Part shown: positions 1 to 7,954 of the stretch, in pieces
Numbering within the stretch: position 1 is the first letter of the stretch
Layout: every line of letters starts with the position of its first letter
Assembly: GCA_004282995.1 (NCBI GenBank)
Contig: SHLU01000038.1
Coordinates: forward strand, 1-13,216
Length of the DNA: 13,216 nt
Origin: Sphingomonadaceae bacterium
GTDB lineage: Bacteria > Pseudomonadota > Alphaproteobacteria > Sphingomonadales > Sphingomonadaceae
Reading direction: 5' to 3'
Translations under genes and position numbers: made by a program
The notes under the pieces: model-generated
What the model saw: the letters and a program-made list of their open reading frames with translations, nothing else
What the model was told of the DNA's origin: nothing
Databases searched by the model: none

Positions 1-1073
1 ACCACAGCCAGCCCGCTGCCCCAACGGTATACACTTTCCGGGTCGGCAAGCCCCATTCCTTCATGCCAGCCGCCGGCATTCGGGCTCCGCCGAGAATGTT
101 TTGCTTGAGCAGAAAGTAAAGGCGATTGTAGGCGGTTGCTTCCTTGGCGTGGGGCCACCAGATCCGCCGGATTTGGAGCAGGAGGTGCGGGTGGCGGTGA
201 AGCCACTGGCGGCTGCGCGGCGAGATTGTCCGTCAGCAGCGCCTCCATCCCCTCGCTCGGCGCATCGGGCAGCGGCAGCAGCCCATCGGCGCGTGCTTTG
301 TGCCCGGTTTTTACAGGACCGATTTTCACCGCCACCGGGCGACGGCTGATGGCCGGACCCAGCGCGAGAAAATGTCCGCGCTCCAGATCGCGGATCCGCT
401 CGGCCTGGCGTCGCTCCATTCCCAGCAGGTCAGCGGCGCGGACCATGTCGATATCGAGGAAGGTTCGGCCCATGAGGAAGTTGGAGGCTTCGGCGGCGAC
501 GTTCTTGGCCAGTTTTGCCAGTCGCTGGGTGGCAACGATGCCGGCCAGCCCGCGCTTGCGCCCGCGGCACATCAGGTTGGTCATTGCCGATAGCGTCATG
601 CGGCGCGTGTCCTCGGCCATCTCGCCGGCGACCGACGGGGCGAACATCTGCGCCTCGTCCACCACCACCAGCGCCGGGAACCAGAACTTGCGCGGGGCAT
701 CAAATAGGGCGTTGAGGAATTGCGCCGCGCAGCGGATCTGCTGTTCCACTTCCAGCCCCTCGAGCGCCAGCACGATACTTGCCCGGTGCTCGCGGCAGCG
801 CAGCGCCAATGCCTCGATCTCGGGCGGAGAATATGCCGCACCATCGATCACGACATGATCGAAGGCGTCGGCCAGCGAGGTAAAATCGCCTTCCGGGTCG
901 ATCACAACCTGCTGTACCGCGTCGGCGCTTTCTTCCAGCAAACGGCGCAGCAGATGGCTCTTGCCCGAGCCGCTGTTGCCCTGCACCAGCAGGCGCGTGG
1001 CCAGCAGTTCCTCAATGTCGAACAGCACCGGCTCGCCGCCAGTGTCGTGACCAATGGTGATTCCGGATTGCAC
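1..1073 (-). CDS. HerA/FtsK-like P-loop ATPase, 3' end outside the window, possible frameshift near the end
   Basis: Reading leftward from a GTG at 1073, one frame stays open to the window edge (357 codons). It carries a Walker A motif GNSGSGKS at residues 32-39 and a Walker B LVVVDEAQ with D139 and E140. A later stretch, IVATQRLAKLAKN, resembles the sensor region of HerA/DUF87-type ATPases. No signal peptide or membrane segment is visible, so a cytosolic ATPase, perhaps acting on DNA, is inferred. The GTG start is chosen because an in-frame stop lies about 20 codons upstream and no ATG lies between; the ribosome site is weak. After a Pro/Ala-rich linker (QPPVASPPPAPPAP) the main frame loses its codon bias and contains rare-looking TTA and CTA codons. 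The next frame is open from 232 to 1 and looks like real protein (KEATAYNRLYFLLKQN, then GMKEWGLPTRKVYTVG). A one-base gain or two-base loss around 150-230 would join the two. The family call is fairly sure; the exact function is unknown. Confidence 0.8.
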   Translation of the reverse strand, partial: MQSGITIGHDTGGEPVLFDIEELLATRLLVQGNSGSGKSHLLRRLLEESADAVQQVVIDPEGDFTSLADAFDHVVIDGAAYSPPEIEALALRCREHRASIVLALEGLEVEQQIRCAAQFLNALFDAPRKFWFPALVVVDEAQMFAPSVAGEMAEDTRRMTLSAMTNLMCRGRKRGLAGIVATQRLAKLAKNVAAEASNFLMGRTFLDIDMVRAADLLGMERRQAERIRDLERGHFLALGPAISRRPVAVKIGPVKTGHKARADGLLPLPDAPSEGMEALLTDNLAAQPPVASPPPAPPAPNPADLVAPRQGSNRLQSPLLSAQAKHSRRSPNAGGWHEGMGLADPESVYRWGSGLAV

Positions 1074-1092
1074 GATTCGCTGACTAGCGCGC

Positions 1093-1108
1093 CCGGCCAC
1101 CAGGCCGG
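1093..1108. repeat. Short perfect inverted repeat in the divergent spacer
   Basis: CCGGCC-ACCA-GGCCGG forms a 6-bp stem with a 4-base loop, in the 127-base spacer between the divergent ATPase and acylase genes. There is no T-run beside it on either strand, so it is not a standard terminator. It could be an operator for either gene, but in GC-rich DNA a repeat this short may be chance. I see no clear -35/-10 pair in this spacer. Confidence 0.35.
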
Positions 1109-1184
1109 AAGTCGAATGGGCGAGTTATCCTTAGATCGATTGTCCCTTCACCCGCACCGCTCGGCTCGCTAGGCAAGCAGACCT

Positions 1185-1193
1185 GAGGAGAGG
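1185..1193 (+). promoter_or_regulatory. Ribosome binding site that fixes the acylase start
   Basis: GAGGAGAGG ends 7 bases before the ATG at 1201. An in-frame TTG at 1195 would sit 1 base from this site, too close for initiation. The ATG at 1201 is therefore the start. Confidence 0.75.
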
Positions 1194-1200
1194 TTTGCAG

Positions 1201-3414
1201 ATGAAAAAGTGGCTCGTGCGCAGTGTCGGCGCAGTTGGGGTGATTGCGCTCGCCGCATTGGTCGTGCTGCTGACATGGGAACCCTTCTTCGCCCGCGCCA
1301 GCGCCGCCCCACCAGAGGCGCGTAGCTACACAGCGCAGATCATGCGCGACGATTACGGGGTCCCTTTCATCACCGGAGAAACCGACGCGGATGTCGCTTA
1401 CGGCGTTGCTATCGCGCATAGCGAAGACGATTTCTTCACTCTGCAGGACGTGGTCGCCATGTCCAAGGGACGTTACGGTGCCATCGCCGGCCCCGAAGGG
1501 GCGCAGGTCGATTACATGTATCACCTGCTCGATGCGCGCGGCACGGCGCAGCGGCATTTCGGCTCGCTTCCGGCCGATACTCAGGCGCTGTTCGAAGCCT
1601 ATGCTGCGGGTCTCAACGACTATGCCGTTGCACATCCAGAAGAACTGAAGCTGGCGAACCTTTTCCCGGTCGATGGCGAAGATGTCGCCGCCGGTTTCGC
1701 GCTACGCCAGCCGTTCTTCTTCGGGCTGGCGAACGTGATCGGCCAGCTGGTGGATAACAAGCCTCCGTACCGCGAATTCGGGCCTGACATCCCGGGTTTT
1801 CCGCGCTCGCCCGAAACCGGTTCGTCGGCTTCCGGTGGCGAGCAAACCCCCGATCGCTCCGCCCACGCCATGCCCCTGCCCTGGGGCGAAGTTGGCGCAC
1901 TGTCAGGTTCCAACGCTTTTGTAATCGCGCCGGAGAAAACGGGTGGACCGACGACCCTTGTCTCGAACTCGCACCAGCCGCTACGCGGCGGGGTGGCGTG
2001 GTATGAACTGACGGTCGAGAGCGGCGAAGGCTGGCATTTCACAGGGGCCAATTTCCCCGGCTCGCCCTTCCCCTTCCTCGGCCATAACGAAACGCTGGGC
2101 GGGACCAACACGGTCAACCGCCCCGACATGATCGATATCTATCAACTGGTTCTCGACGACAGCGGCACGCGCTATCGACTCGACGGCGAATGGCGCGAGC
2201 TGGAGAGCAAGACCGTGACGCTTGCGGTGCGCATGGGCCCGGTGGTGCTGCCGGTTCAGCAGACCGTCCACCGCAGTGTCCACGGACCCGTTATCGTTAA
2301 TGACAAGGGCGCATTCGCCATCCGTTATGGCGGGATCGACTCGGTCGACCAGCTCGACGCCTATTACCGGCTCAACAAGGCGAGTACGCTGGAGGAATGG
2401 CAGGCGATCCTGGCGCGGATGGATATTCCCAGCACCAATTTCCTCTATGCCGACGCCGCCGGCAATATCGCCTATGTCTACAACGCCGCGATTCCTGACC
2501 GGCCCGAAGGCTACAACTGGCGAGGCGTTCTGCCCGGCGATCGATCCGACCTGATCTGGACCGACACGGTCAGCTATGACGCGATTCCCAAATATGTGAA
2601 CCCGGCCAGCGGCTGGCTGATGAATTCCAACAACACGCCCTTCGTGGCCGCAGGCCCAGGCAGCGATCTCTCGCCCGACAGCGTCTCGCCCTATCTCGGG
2701 GTCGAAATGAAGACCACCAATCGCGCTCGCAGGGCCTGGAAACTGATGAGCGAGGCCGAGGTCCTCGACCGCGCCACGCTGGCCGGGATCAAATACGACA
2801 CCGCCTACGAGCGCGAGGGCTATGTTGCCGACCTGTGGAAGAGGCTGGCAGAATTGCGCACCAATGATCGAGGGCTGGTCGAGGCCCGCGACCTCTTGCT
2901 GACCTGGGACTTCACCGCCGACAATGTCGGCCGCGCCGACGCACTGGCACTGCTGATGATCAAAGATTTCATGTCGGCCGAATACCAGAACAAGCCTGCG
3001 CCCGTACTGCGTGAACATCTGCGCGCAAATGCCGATCACTTGCGTAGGCATTTCGGGCGGCTCGACCCACCGATGAGCGACCTGCTGCGTCTGCGCCTCG
3101 GCGATGTCGACCTGCCGCTCGACGGCGGCTCCGATACCTTGCGGGCCTCGACTACGTGGGAAGTCGACCCCGATGGCCGCCTGCGGCTGGTCCATGGCGA
3201 CAGCTTTATCCAGTGGGTGGAGTGGAATCCCGGCGAACGGGTCTTCTCGCGGTCGATCCAGCCATTCGGTGCGGCGACATCGCGGCCGCGCAGCCCCCAT
3301 TACACCGACCAGATGCAGCTATTCGTCGAGAAAAAGCTGAAGCCGGTCCACTTCTGGCGCGAGGATGCGGTGCGAGCCGCACTGTCGCGAAAGACCGTGA
3401 CCAGCGCTGACTGA
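1201..3414 (+). CDS. Penicillin acylase family protein (Ntn hydrolase, possibly acyl-homoserine lactone acylase)
   Basis: This 737-residue protein belongs to the penicillin/cephalosporin/AHL acylase family. These are made as one precursor, exported, and cut autocatalytically into alpha and beta chains; they hydrolyse amide bonds between an acyl group and an amine. Residues 1-35 form a basic start plus a hydrophobic segment, a signal peptide or membrane anchor. The nucleophile is Ser237 in SGSNAF, which becomes residue 1 of the beta chain. His258 in SNSHQP lies at beta position 22, close to the histidine in family members. Asn413 in STNFLYAD followed by GNI fits the oxyanion-hole asparagine. 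Before Ser237 lies a stretch rich in Gly, Ser and Pro (about residues 195-236), which fits the excised spacer peptide. Overall length is normal for the family. The stop is 39 bases before the M16 peptidase ATG, so the two are probably cotranscribed. Substrate cannot be told from sequence: AHLs, beta-lactams, acyl amino acids or peptides are all possible. Confidence 0.93.
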   Translation: MKKWLVRSVGAVGVIALAALVVLLTWEPFFARASAAPPEARSYTAQIMRDDYGVPFITGETDADVAYGVAIAHSEDDFFTLQDVVAMSKGRYGAIAGPEGAQVDYMYHLLDARGTAQRHFGSLPADTQALFEAYAAGLNDYAVAHPEELKLANLFPVDGEDVAAGFALRQPFFFGLANVIGQLVDNKPPYREFGPDIPGFPRSPETGSSASGGEQTPDRSAHAMPLPWGEVGALSGSNAFVIAPEKTGGPTTLVSNSHQPLRGGVAWYELTVESGEGWHFTGANFPGSPFPFLGHNETLGGTNTVNRPDMIDIYQLVLDDSGTRYRLDGEWRELESKTVTLAVRMGPVVLPVQQTVHRSVHGPVIVNDKGAFAIRYGGIDSVDQLDAYYRLNKASTLEEWQAILARMDIPSTNFLYADAAGNIAYVYNAAIPDRPEGYNWRGVLPGDRSDLIWTDTVSYDAIPKYVNPASGWLMNSNNTPFVAAGPGSDLSPDSVSPYLGVEMKTTNRARRAWKLMSEAEVLDRATLAGIKYDTAYEREGYVADLWKRLAELRTNDRGLVEARDLLLTWDFTADNVGRADALALLMIKDFMSAEYQNKPAPVLREHLRANADHLRRHFGRLDPPMSDLLRLRLGDVDLPLDGGSDTLRASTTWEVDPDGRLRLVHGDSFIQWVEWNPGERVFSRSIQPFGAATSRPRSPHYTDQMQLFVEKKLKPVHFWREDAVRAALSRKTVTSAD

Positions 3415-3453
3415 CCCGATAGTAGAGCCGCCACGATTGAACAGGGAGAGACC

Positions 3454-6399
3454 ATGAACCGCCTGAATAAGACCAGCCTCATTGCGCTTGCTGCGAGCCT
3501 TGCCTTTGCTGCCGCCACGCCCATCGCCGCCAAGGATATGGCGAGCGCAACGGCATCCGGACCGGGTACGCTCGTTGGCACCAGCGTGAAGACCGCCGCG
3601 GCTCCTGAGATTGCGACGCAGACAAAGGCGAAGGCGAAAGCGGGCAAGACAGCGATTGCGCCGCTGCCCGCGCTAATCGACGAGGTCAGCATCCCGCACG
3701 AAAAGTTTCAGCTCGAAAACGGTCTGACCGTGATCGTCCACGAAGACCGCAAGGCTCCGGTGGTCGGCGTTGCCGTGTGGTATAATGTCGGTTCGAAAGA
3801 CGAACCCGACGGCAAGAGTGGCTTTGCCCATCTATTCGAGCACCTGATGTTCAACGGCTCTGAAAATGCACCGGGTGACTATTTCCAGTACCTGCAGGAG
3901 ATGGGGGCGACCGACTACAACGGGACTACCAATTTCGATCGCACCAATTACTTCCAGACCGTTCCGACCGGCGCACTGGAACGTGCACTGTGGCTCGAAA
4001 GCGACCGCATGGGCTACCTGCTCGGCGCCGTGACCGAGGCCAAGCTGGAGAACCAGCGCGGCGTGGTGCAGAACGAGAAACGGCAGGGCGACAACCAGCC
4101 CGGCGGCCTGGTGTTCTACAAGATCATCGAGACGCTTTTCCCCGCCCCGCACCCTTACGACCACACGGTGATCGGATCGATGGAAGACCTCGATTCAGCC
4201 ACCATGGACGACGTGCGCCAATGGTTCATCGACAAATACGGTCCCAACAATGCGACCCTGGTGCTGGCTGGCGATATCTCGCCTGCCGAGGCCCGACCGT
4301 TGGTCGAGAAGTATTTCGGTGCCATCAAGCGCGGCCCGGTCAACACTCCGGCTGACGCGACAATCCCCGAGTTGACCGAGGACGTCCGCACGGTGATGAA
4401 GGACCAGGTCGCGGCCACCAATATTGCCCGCTACTGGACCGCGCCCGGCCTCACCAGCCGCGATCTCGTCGCATTGACTGTGGGGGCCGAAATCCTCGGC
4501 GGACTGTCCTCCAGCCGCCTCGACAACGCGCTGGTGCGGGACGAGAAAATCGCCGTCGGAGTCTCGGCTGGCAATTTCGCATTCCAGCGGGTCGGCGTCC
4601 TGAATGTCGGTGCCACAGCCAAGCCCGGCATCGACCCTGCCATGGTCGAGAAGCGGATGAATGAGATCATCGATCAGTTCATCGCCGAAGGACCGACCGA
4701 GGACGAAGTCCGGCGTGCGGCGACGCAAGATGTCGCCGGCACAATTCGCGGGCTCGAACAGGCAGGCGGTTTTGGCGGCAAGGCCGTGACGCTGGCCAGT
4801 GGTGAAGTCTATGTCGGCGATCCTGATTTCTATGCCAAGCAACTCGAAATCCTCGCCACGCTGACCCCCGCCGATGTCAAGGCGGCGATGCAGAAGTGGA
4901 TGACCCGCCCGGCGATGACGCTGGTGCTCGAACCGGGTGAACGCGAGGAAGTCTACGAAGAAGCCGCCTCGGTTGCGACTGACAGTGAGACCCAGGCGGC
5001 AGAGGCCGATAACACGGTCAAGGTATCGGTACCACGGCCCAAGCCCGAGATTGCCGACCTGTCAGAGCTCGATTTCCCCGATGTCAGCGAAGTCACGCTG
5101 TCGAACGGAATGACGGTCTATTACGCGCAGCGCGATGCCGTGCCGGTGACGCGAGTGGCGATTTCGTTCAATGCCGGTTCGGCAGCTGATCCGGTTGCGA
5201 AGCGCGGCCTTGAGAGCCTCGCCATGAGCCTGTTCGACGAAGGCACCAAGTCACGCAGTTCGAAAGAGATCGCCGAGGAACGCGAGCGGCTGGGCGCAGT
5301 CATTTCGACGGGTGGCGGGGCCGACCGATCGACCTTCACGTTGACGGCGCTGTCGGCCAATCTCGCACCTTCGCTCGACCTGCTGACCGATATCGTGCGC
5401 AACCCGGCCTTCGCCGAACCCGAGCTCGAACGGGTCCGGACACAGGTCATCACCGGTATCAAGCAGCAGATGCGAACCCCGCAGGGGATCGCCGCGATGA
5501 CGCTGACACCGCTGATCTATGGCAGCGAAAGCCCCTACGGCGACAGTGGCCAGGGAACAGTGGAAACAGTGAGCGGGATAACGCGCGCCGATCTGGTGAC
5601 ATTCAAGGACAGCTGGATCCGGCCTGACAATGGCGCGCTGTTCGTGGTGTCGGACATGTCGCTGGCTGAACTCACCCCGTCGCTCGAGAAATCCTTCGGC
5701 AAGTGGAAAGCGCCTGCCAGGCCGAAGGGCCGCAAGGACTTCTCGACCACCGTCGATGCACCCGAAGGGTCGCGGATCGTGCTGGTCAACCGGCCCAACT
5801 CGCCGCAGAGCTTCATCTATGGCGGGTTGCTGACCGAAGCGCGCGCGCAGGACGCAAACATCGTCGACCTGCTCAATGCCAACAATGCGCTGGGCGGCAA
5901 TTTCCTCGCCCGGCTCAACATGAACCTGCGCGAGACCAAGGGCTGGAGCTACGGCGTACGCGGCGGCGTTGCCCAGCGCGAGGAATCGGTCGCCTATCTC
6001 GTCTCGGCCCCGGTTCAGGCTGACCGGACCGGCGATTCGCTGGCCGAGGTGATCCGCGAAATTAGCGAGTTTACCAGCTCCAACGGCGTGTCCGAGGAAG
6101 AGCTGGTGCGGATCGTCAACAACGAGGTGTTCGAGTTGCCCGGCCAGTTCGAAACTGCGGGTGCGGTGTTGAACGCGATGCAGAACAATGTGCTCTACGG
6201 TCGTCCGATGGACTATTACGAGGGCTTGGCCGAGACCTATCGCGGCCAGACCCGCGAGAGCCTGGATGCAGCCGCCCGTGGCGCGATCGATATCGACCGC
6301 TTTACCTGGGTGGTGGTCGGCGACGCCTCGAAGGTACGACCGCAACTGGAAAAGATCGGCCTACCGATCGAGCAGGTGGAACTGCCGACCGCCAATTGA
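3454..6399 (+). CDS. Exported two-domain M16 zinc metallopeptidase (insulinase/pitrilysin-like)
   Basis: This 981-residue protein has two M16 halves in one chain. Residues 1-27 are a signal peptide (basic start, Ala/Leu core, likely cut after PIAA), so it should act in the periplasm or at the envelope. A Lys/Ala-rich linker follows. The first half starts near residue 80 and has the inverted zinc motif HLFEH (His126, Glu129, His130), with the third ligand Glu208 in VVQNEKR, the usual distance downstream. The second half starts near residue 540. At the matching place it reads GLESLAMSLFDEG, with no His or Glu ligands, so it is the non-catalytic partner half. It keeps the conserved Arg/Tyr pair, Arg826 and Tyr833 in LRETKGWSYG. 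This matches M16 enzymes in which both halves form a clam-shell chamber that degrades short unfolded peptides. The start is supported by GGGAG at 3444-3448, 5 bases before the ATG. The natural substrate is unknown; small periplasmic peptides are inferred. Confidence 0.95.
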   Translation: MNRLNKTSLIALAASLAFAAATPIAAKDMASATASGPGTLVGTSVKTAAAPEIATQTKAKAKAGKTAIAPLPALIDEVSIPHEKFQLENGLTVIVHEDRKAPVVGVAVWYNVGSKDEPDGKSGFAHLFEHLMFNGSENAPGDYFQYLQEMGATDYNGTTNFDRTNYFQTVPTGALERALWLESDRMGYLLGAVTEAKLENQRGVVQNEKRQGDNQPGGLVFYKIIETLFPAPHPYDHTVIGSMEDLDSATMDDVRQWFIDKYGPNNATLVLAGDISPAEARPLVEKYFGAIKRGPVNTPADATIPELTEDVRTVMKDQVAATNIARYWTAPGLTSRDLVALTVGAEILGGLSSSRLDNALVRDEKIAVGVSAGNFAFQRVGVLNVGATAKPGIDPAMVEKRMNEIIDQFIAEGPTEDEVRRAATQDVAGTIRGLEQAGGFGGKAVTLASGEVYVGDPDFYAKQLEILATLTPADVKAAMQKWMTRPAMTLVLEPGEREEVYEEAASVATDSETQAAEADNTVKVSVPRPKPEIADLSELDFPDVSEVTLSNGMTVYYAQRDAVPVTRVAISFNAGSAADPVAKRGLESLAMSLFDEGTKSRSSKEIAEERERLGAVISTGGGADRSTFTLTALSANLAPSLDLLTDIVRNPAFAEPELERVRTQVITGIKQQMRTPQGIAAMTLTPLIYGSESPYGDSGQGTVETVSGITRADLVTFKDSWIRPDNGALFVVSDMSLAELTPSLEKSFGKWKAPARPKGRKDFSTTVDAPEGSRIVLVNRPNSPQSFIYGGLLTEARAQDANIVDLLNANNALGGNFLARLNMNLRETKGWSYGVRGGVAQREESVAYLVSAPVQADRTGDSLAEVIREISEFTSSNGVSEEELVRIVNNEVFELPGQFETAGAVLNAMQNNVLYGRPMDYYEGLAETYRGQTRESLDAAARGAIDIDRFTWVVVGDASKVRPQLEKIGLPIEQVELPTAN

Positions 6400-6425
6400 C
6401 ATTCGTGTAAGTAACAGCGATGAGC

Positions 6426-6444
6426 GTCGCGTAATTCACGCGAC
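6426..6444. repeat. Perfect inverted repeat ahead of the small protein gene
   Basis: GTCGCGT-AATTC-ACGCGAC is a perfect 7-bp stem with a 5-base loop, in the 66-base gap between the M16 gene and the 101-residue gene. It is followed by a purine-rich ribosome site rather than a T-run, so it is not a classical terminator. It could be an RNA processing or stability hairpin that sets different levels for the two genes, or a DNA operator for a promoter of the small gene. Confidence 0.5.
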
Positions 6445-6465
6445 CAAGACAAAGGAGAGAATATC

Positions 6466-6771
6466 ATGTCCGTAGCAGGAACCTACGATACCGTCGTCAA
6501 GAGCCCGATGGGTGACCAGAAGGGCACTTTCACCGTCGTTCCGGGCGATGATGGCAATACCTTCACTGGCAGCATGGCCGGCGGCATGGGCTCGATGGAT
6601 GTCGAGAACGGCAAGATCGACGGCGACAAGCTGACCTGGGACATGAACATGACCGTTCCGATGCCGATGAAGCTCGAATGCGAAGCCACCGTCAATGGTG
6701 ACCAGTTGACCGGCAACGTCAATGCCGGCGCTTTCGGCGCGATGCCGATCACCGGGGAACGCCAGGGCTGA
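6466..6771 (+). CDS. Small conserved-looking Met-rich protein, function unknown
   Basis: This 101-residue acidic protein has no signal peptide or membrane segment. It is preceded by an excellent ribosome site, AAGGAGAG at 6452-6459, 6 bases before the ATG, which points to strong translation. It is built of short alternating stretches typical of beta strands joined by Gly/Asp turns. Two of these resemble each other: KIDGDKLTW around residue 52 and TVNGDQLTG around residue 77. Ten of 101 residues are methionine, clustered in SMAGGMGSM and in DMNMTVPMPM, and there is one cysteine. From memory the pattern resembles a small sphingomonad family ending in a GxFGxxPxTGxR stretch, sometimes linked to amidohydrolases; I could not check this. 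It lies 66 bases after the M16 gene on the same strand and just before the terminator, so it is probably last in the transcript. A small beta-barrel or lipocalin-like binding role is only a guess. Confidence 0.85.
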   Translation: MSVAGTYDTVVKSPMGDQKGTFTVVPGDDGNTFTGSMAGGMGSMDVENGKIDGDKLTWDMNMTVPMPMKLECEATVNGDQLTGNVNAGAFGAMPITGERQG

Positions 6772-6799
6772 TCCGGGCTTCACAACTGACATCAAGAGA

Positions 6800-6827
6800 A
6801 AGGCCGCCAGAGCAATCTGGCGGCCTT
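6800..6827. terminator. Bidirectional intrinsic terminator
   Basis: AAGGCCGCCAGA, loop GCAA, then TCTGGCGGCCTT makes a perfect 12-bp stem with a GNRA-type tetraloop. On the plus strand it is followed by CTTCTTCG, after the small protein gene. On the minus strand it is followed by TCTCTTG, after the HWE kinase gene. It lies between the two convergent stops, so it should end both transcripts. Confidence 0.88.
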
Positions 6828-6873
6828 CTTCGTATCCAGATTGGATCGCCGCATTAGGCGTCCCGCCTGATGA

Positions 6874-7851
6874 TCAGGCGACCTTGTCGATTTCGATAGT
6901 GCAAGCGAGCCCGCTGGGCTTAAATTCGAGATCGACCCTGCCGGCACTGCCCAACACGGTTTTCATCATGCGGGTGCCGAATCCGACCTGATCGGGCTTG
7001 CTTGCATGCGGACCGCCGTGTTCGCGCCAGCGGATCCGCACGCCAATGTCCTCGCGTTTATCGATGGTCACTTCAACCCGGCCGCTGTTTTGCGAAAACG
7101 CGCCATACTTGATGGCGTTAGTCATCAGTTCGTGCACTACCAGCGAGAACCCCTGGCATTCGGAAGGACCCAGCCTCGCTACGGTGTTGGCCGAGACATC
7201 CATTCGGTGAGCGAACTCGGGGAAAACCTCGATCTCCTTGGCGATGATTTCATTCGCGCTGCATTTCTGGGGATTGTCGAGCTGGAACAGGTCATGCGTG
7301 CGAGCGAGGGCGGCGATCCGACCCTCCAGCGCCCGTGCGAAGCTCGGCACGTCCATTGCCTTGCGAGACGACAGGCTAATCATCGCCCGCATGATCGCCA
7401 GCATGTTGCGGACCCGATGGTTCAACTCCTGCGTCAGGATCCTGAGCCTGCTTTCACGCGCCCGGTTTTCGGTGATGTCGATCACATTGCCGATCAGCTT
7501 GACGACCCTGCCATCCTCGTCGCGCAGGGGCGATCCGGCGGCACTGATCCAGCGCTGCTGGCCATCGGGACGGGTGATCCGGCATTCGAAGACCCACTCG
7601 CTGCCATTTTCGATAGCCGCTCTCTGCAACGCATCGACCTGGTCACGATCTTCCTCCACGACATGCGATAGGAACTGCTCGTAAGTCCATTCCGGCAGCA
7701 TCTCGTCATAGCCGAAAATCTCGTCATGACGCTGGCTGCGCCAGGCCTGCCCACTGCGCAGGTCCAGTTCCCAGACGCCGATCTTACCGACTTCCAGAAC
7801 CAGTCGCAGATGATCGATGCTGGTTTCGGCCAGATGTCGTAACTCCGGCAT
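6874..7851 (-). CDS. PAS domain HWE-family sensor histidine kinase
   Basis: This is a 325-residue cytosolic sensor kinase with no membrane segment. A PAS_3-type fold spans about residues 14-129 (GVWELDLRSG to GNVIDITEN). The dimerisation/phosphoacceptor region follows, with LNHRVRN (His145), then an ATPase domain with the N-box HELMTNAIKYG (His240, Asn245), the WRE signature (Trp275, Glu277) and the G-box GFGTRMM near residue 290. The His in the N-box plus WxE are the marks of the HWE family. The PAS domain lacks the NCRFLQ cysteine motif, so it is not a LOV light sensor. An in-frame TTG at 7899 would add 16 residues, but GGGG abuts it directly. The ATG at 7851 has GGGGA about 8 bases upstream and is preferred. 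It lies 103 bases after gatB on the same strand. No response regulator is nearby. In alphaproteobacteria such kinases often feed the PhyR-NepR-EcfG general stress pathway or single-domain regulators; that link is inferred. Confidence 0.93.
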   Translation of the reverse strand: MPELRHLAETSIDHLRLVLEVGKIGVWELDLRSGQAWRSQRHDEIFGYDEMLPEWTYEQFLSHVVEEDRDQVDALQRAAIENGSEWVFECRITRPDGQQRWISAAGSPLRDEDGRVVKLIGNVIDITENRARESRLRILTQELNHRVRNMLAIMRAMISLSSRKAMDVPSFARALEGRIAALARTHDLFQLDNPQKCSANEIIAKEIEVFPEFAHRMDVSANTVARLGPSECQGFSLVVHELMTNAIKYGAFSQNSGRVEVTIDKREDIGVRIRWREHGGPHASKPDQVGFGTRMMKTVLGSAGRVDLEFKPSGLACTIEIDKVA

Positions 7852-7954
7852 ACCAAAGTTCCCCGATTGCCCCGTCAAACCCGCGAGAGTGATCGCCAAT
7901 CCCCAACAGCGAGACCGTCAATCGATCCTCTGCCAAAGGACGCAGGTTCTTCCG

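Noticed and set aside
136..858. Plus-strand open frame (240 codons) opposite the ATPase
   Set aside because: The minus strand carries Walker A and B motifs here; the plus-strand product is Arg/Ser/Ala-rich with no motif.
1981..3300. Long minus-strand open frame (439 codons) opposite the acylase
   Set aside because: It lies wholly inside a gene with clear family motifs. Long antisense frames are expected in GC-rich coding DNA, and the translation shows no domain.
5251..6345. Minus-strand open frame (364 codons) opposite the M16 peptidase
   Set aside because: It is a shadow of the second M16 half, without recognisable motifs or a good ribosome site.
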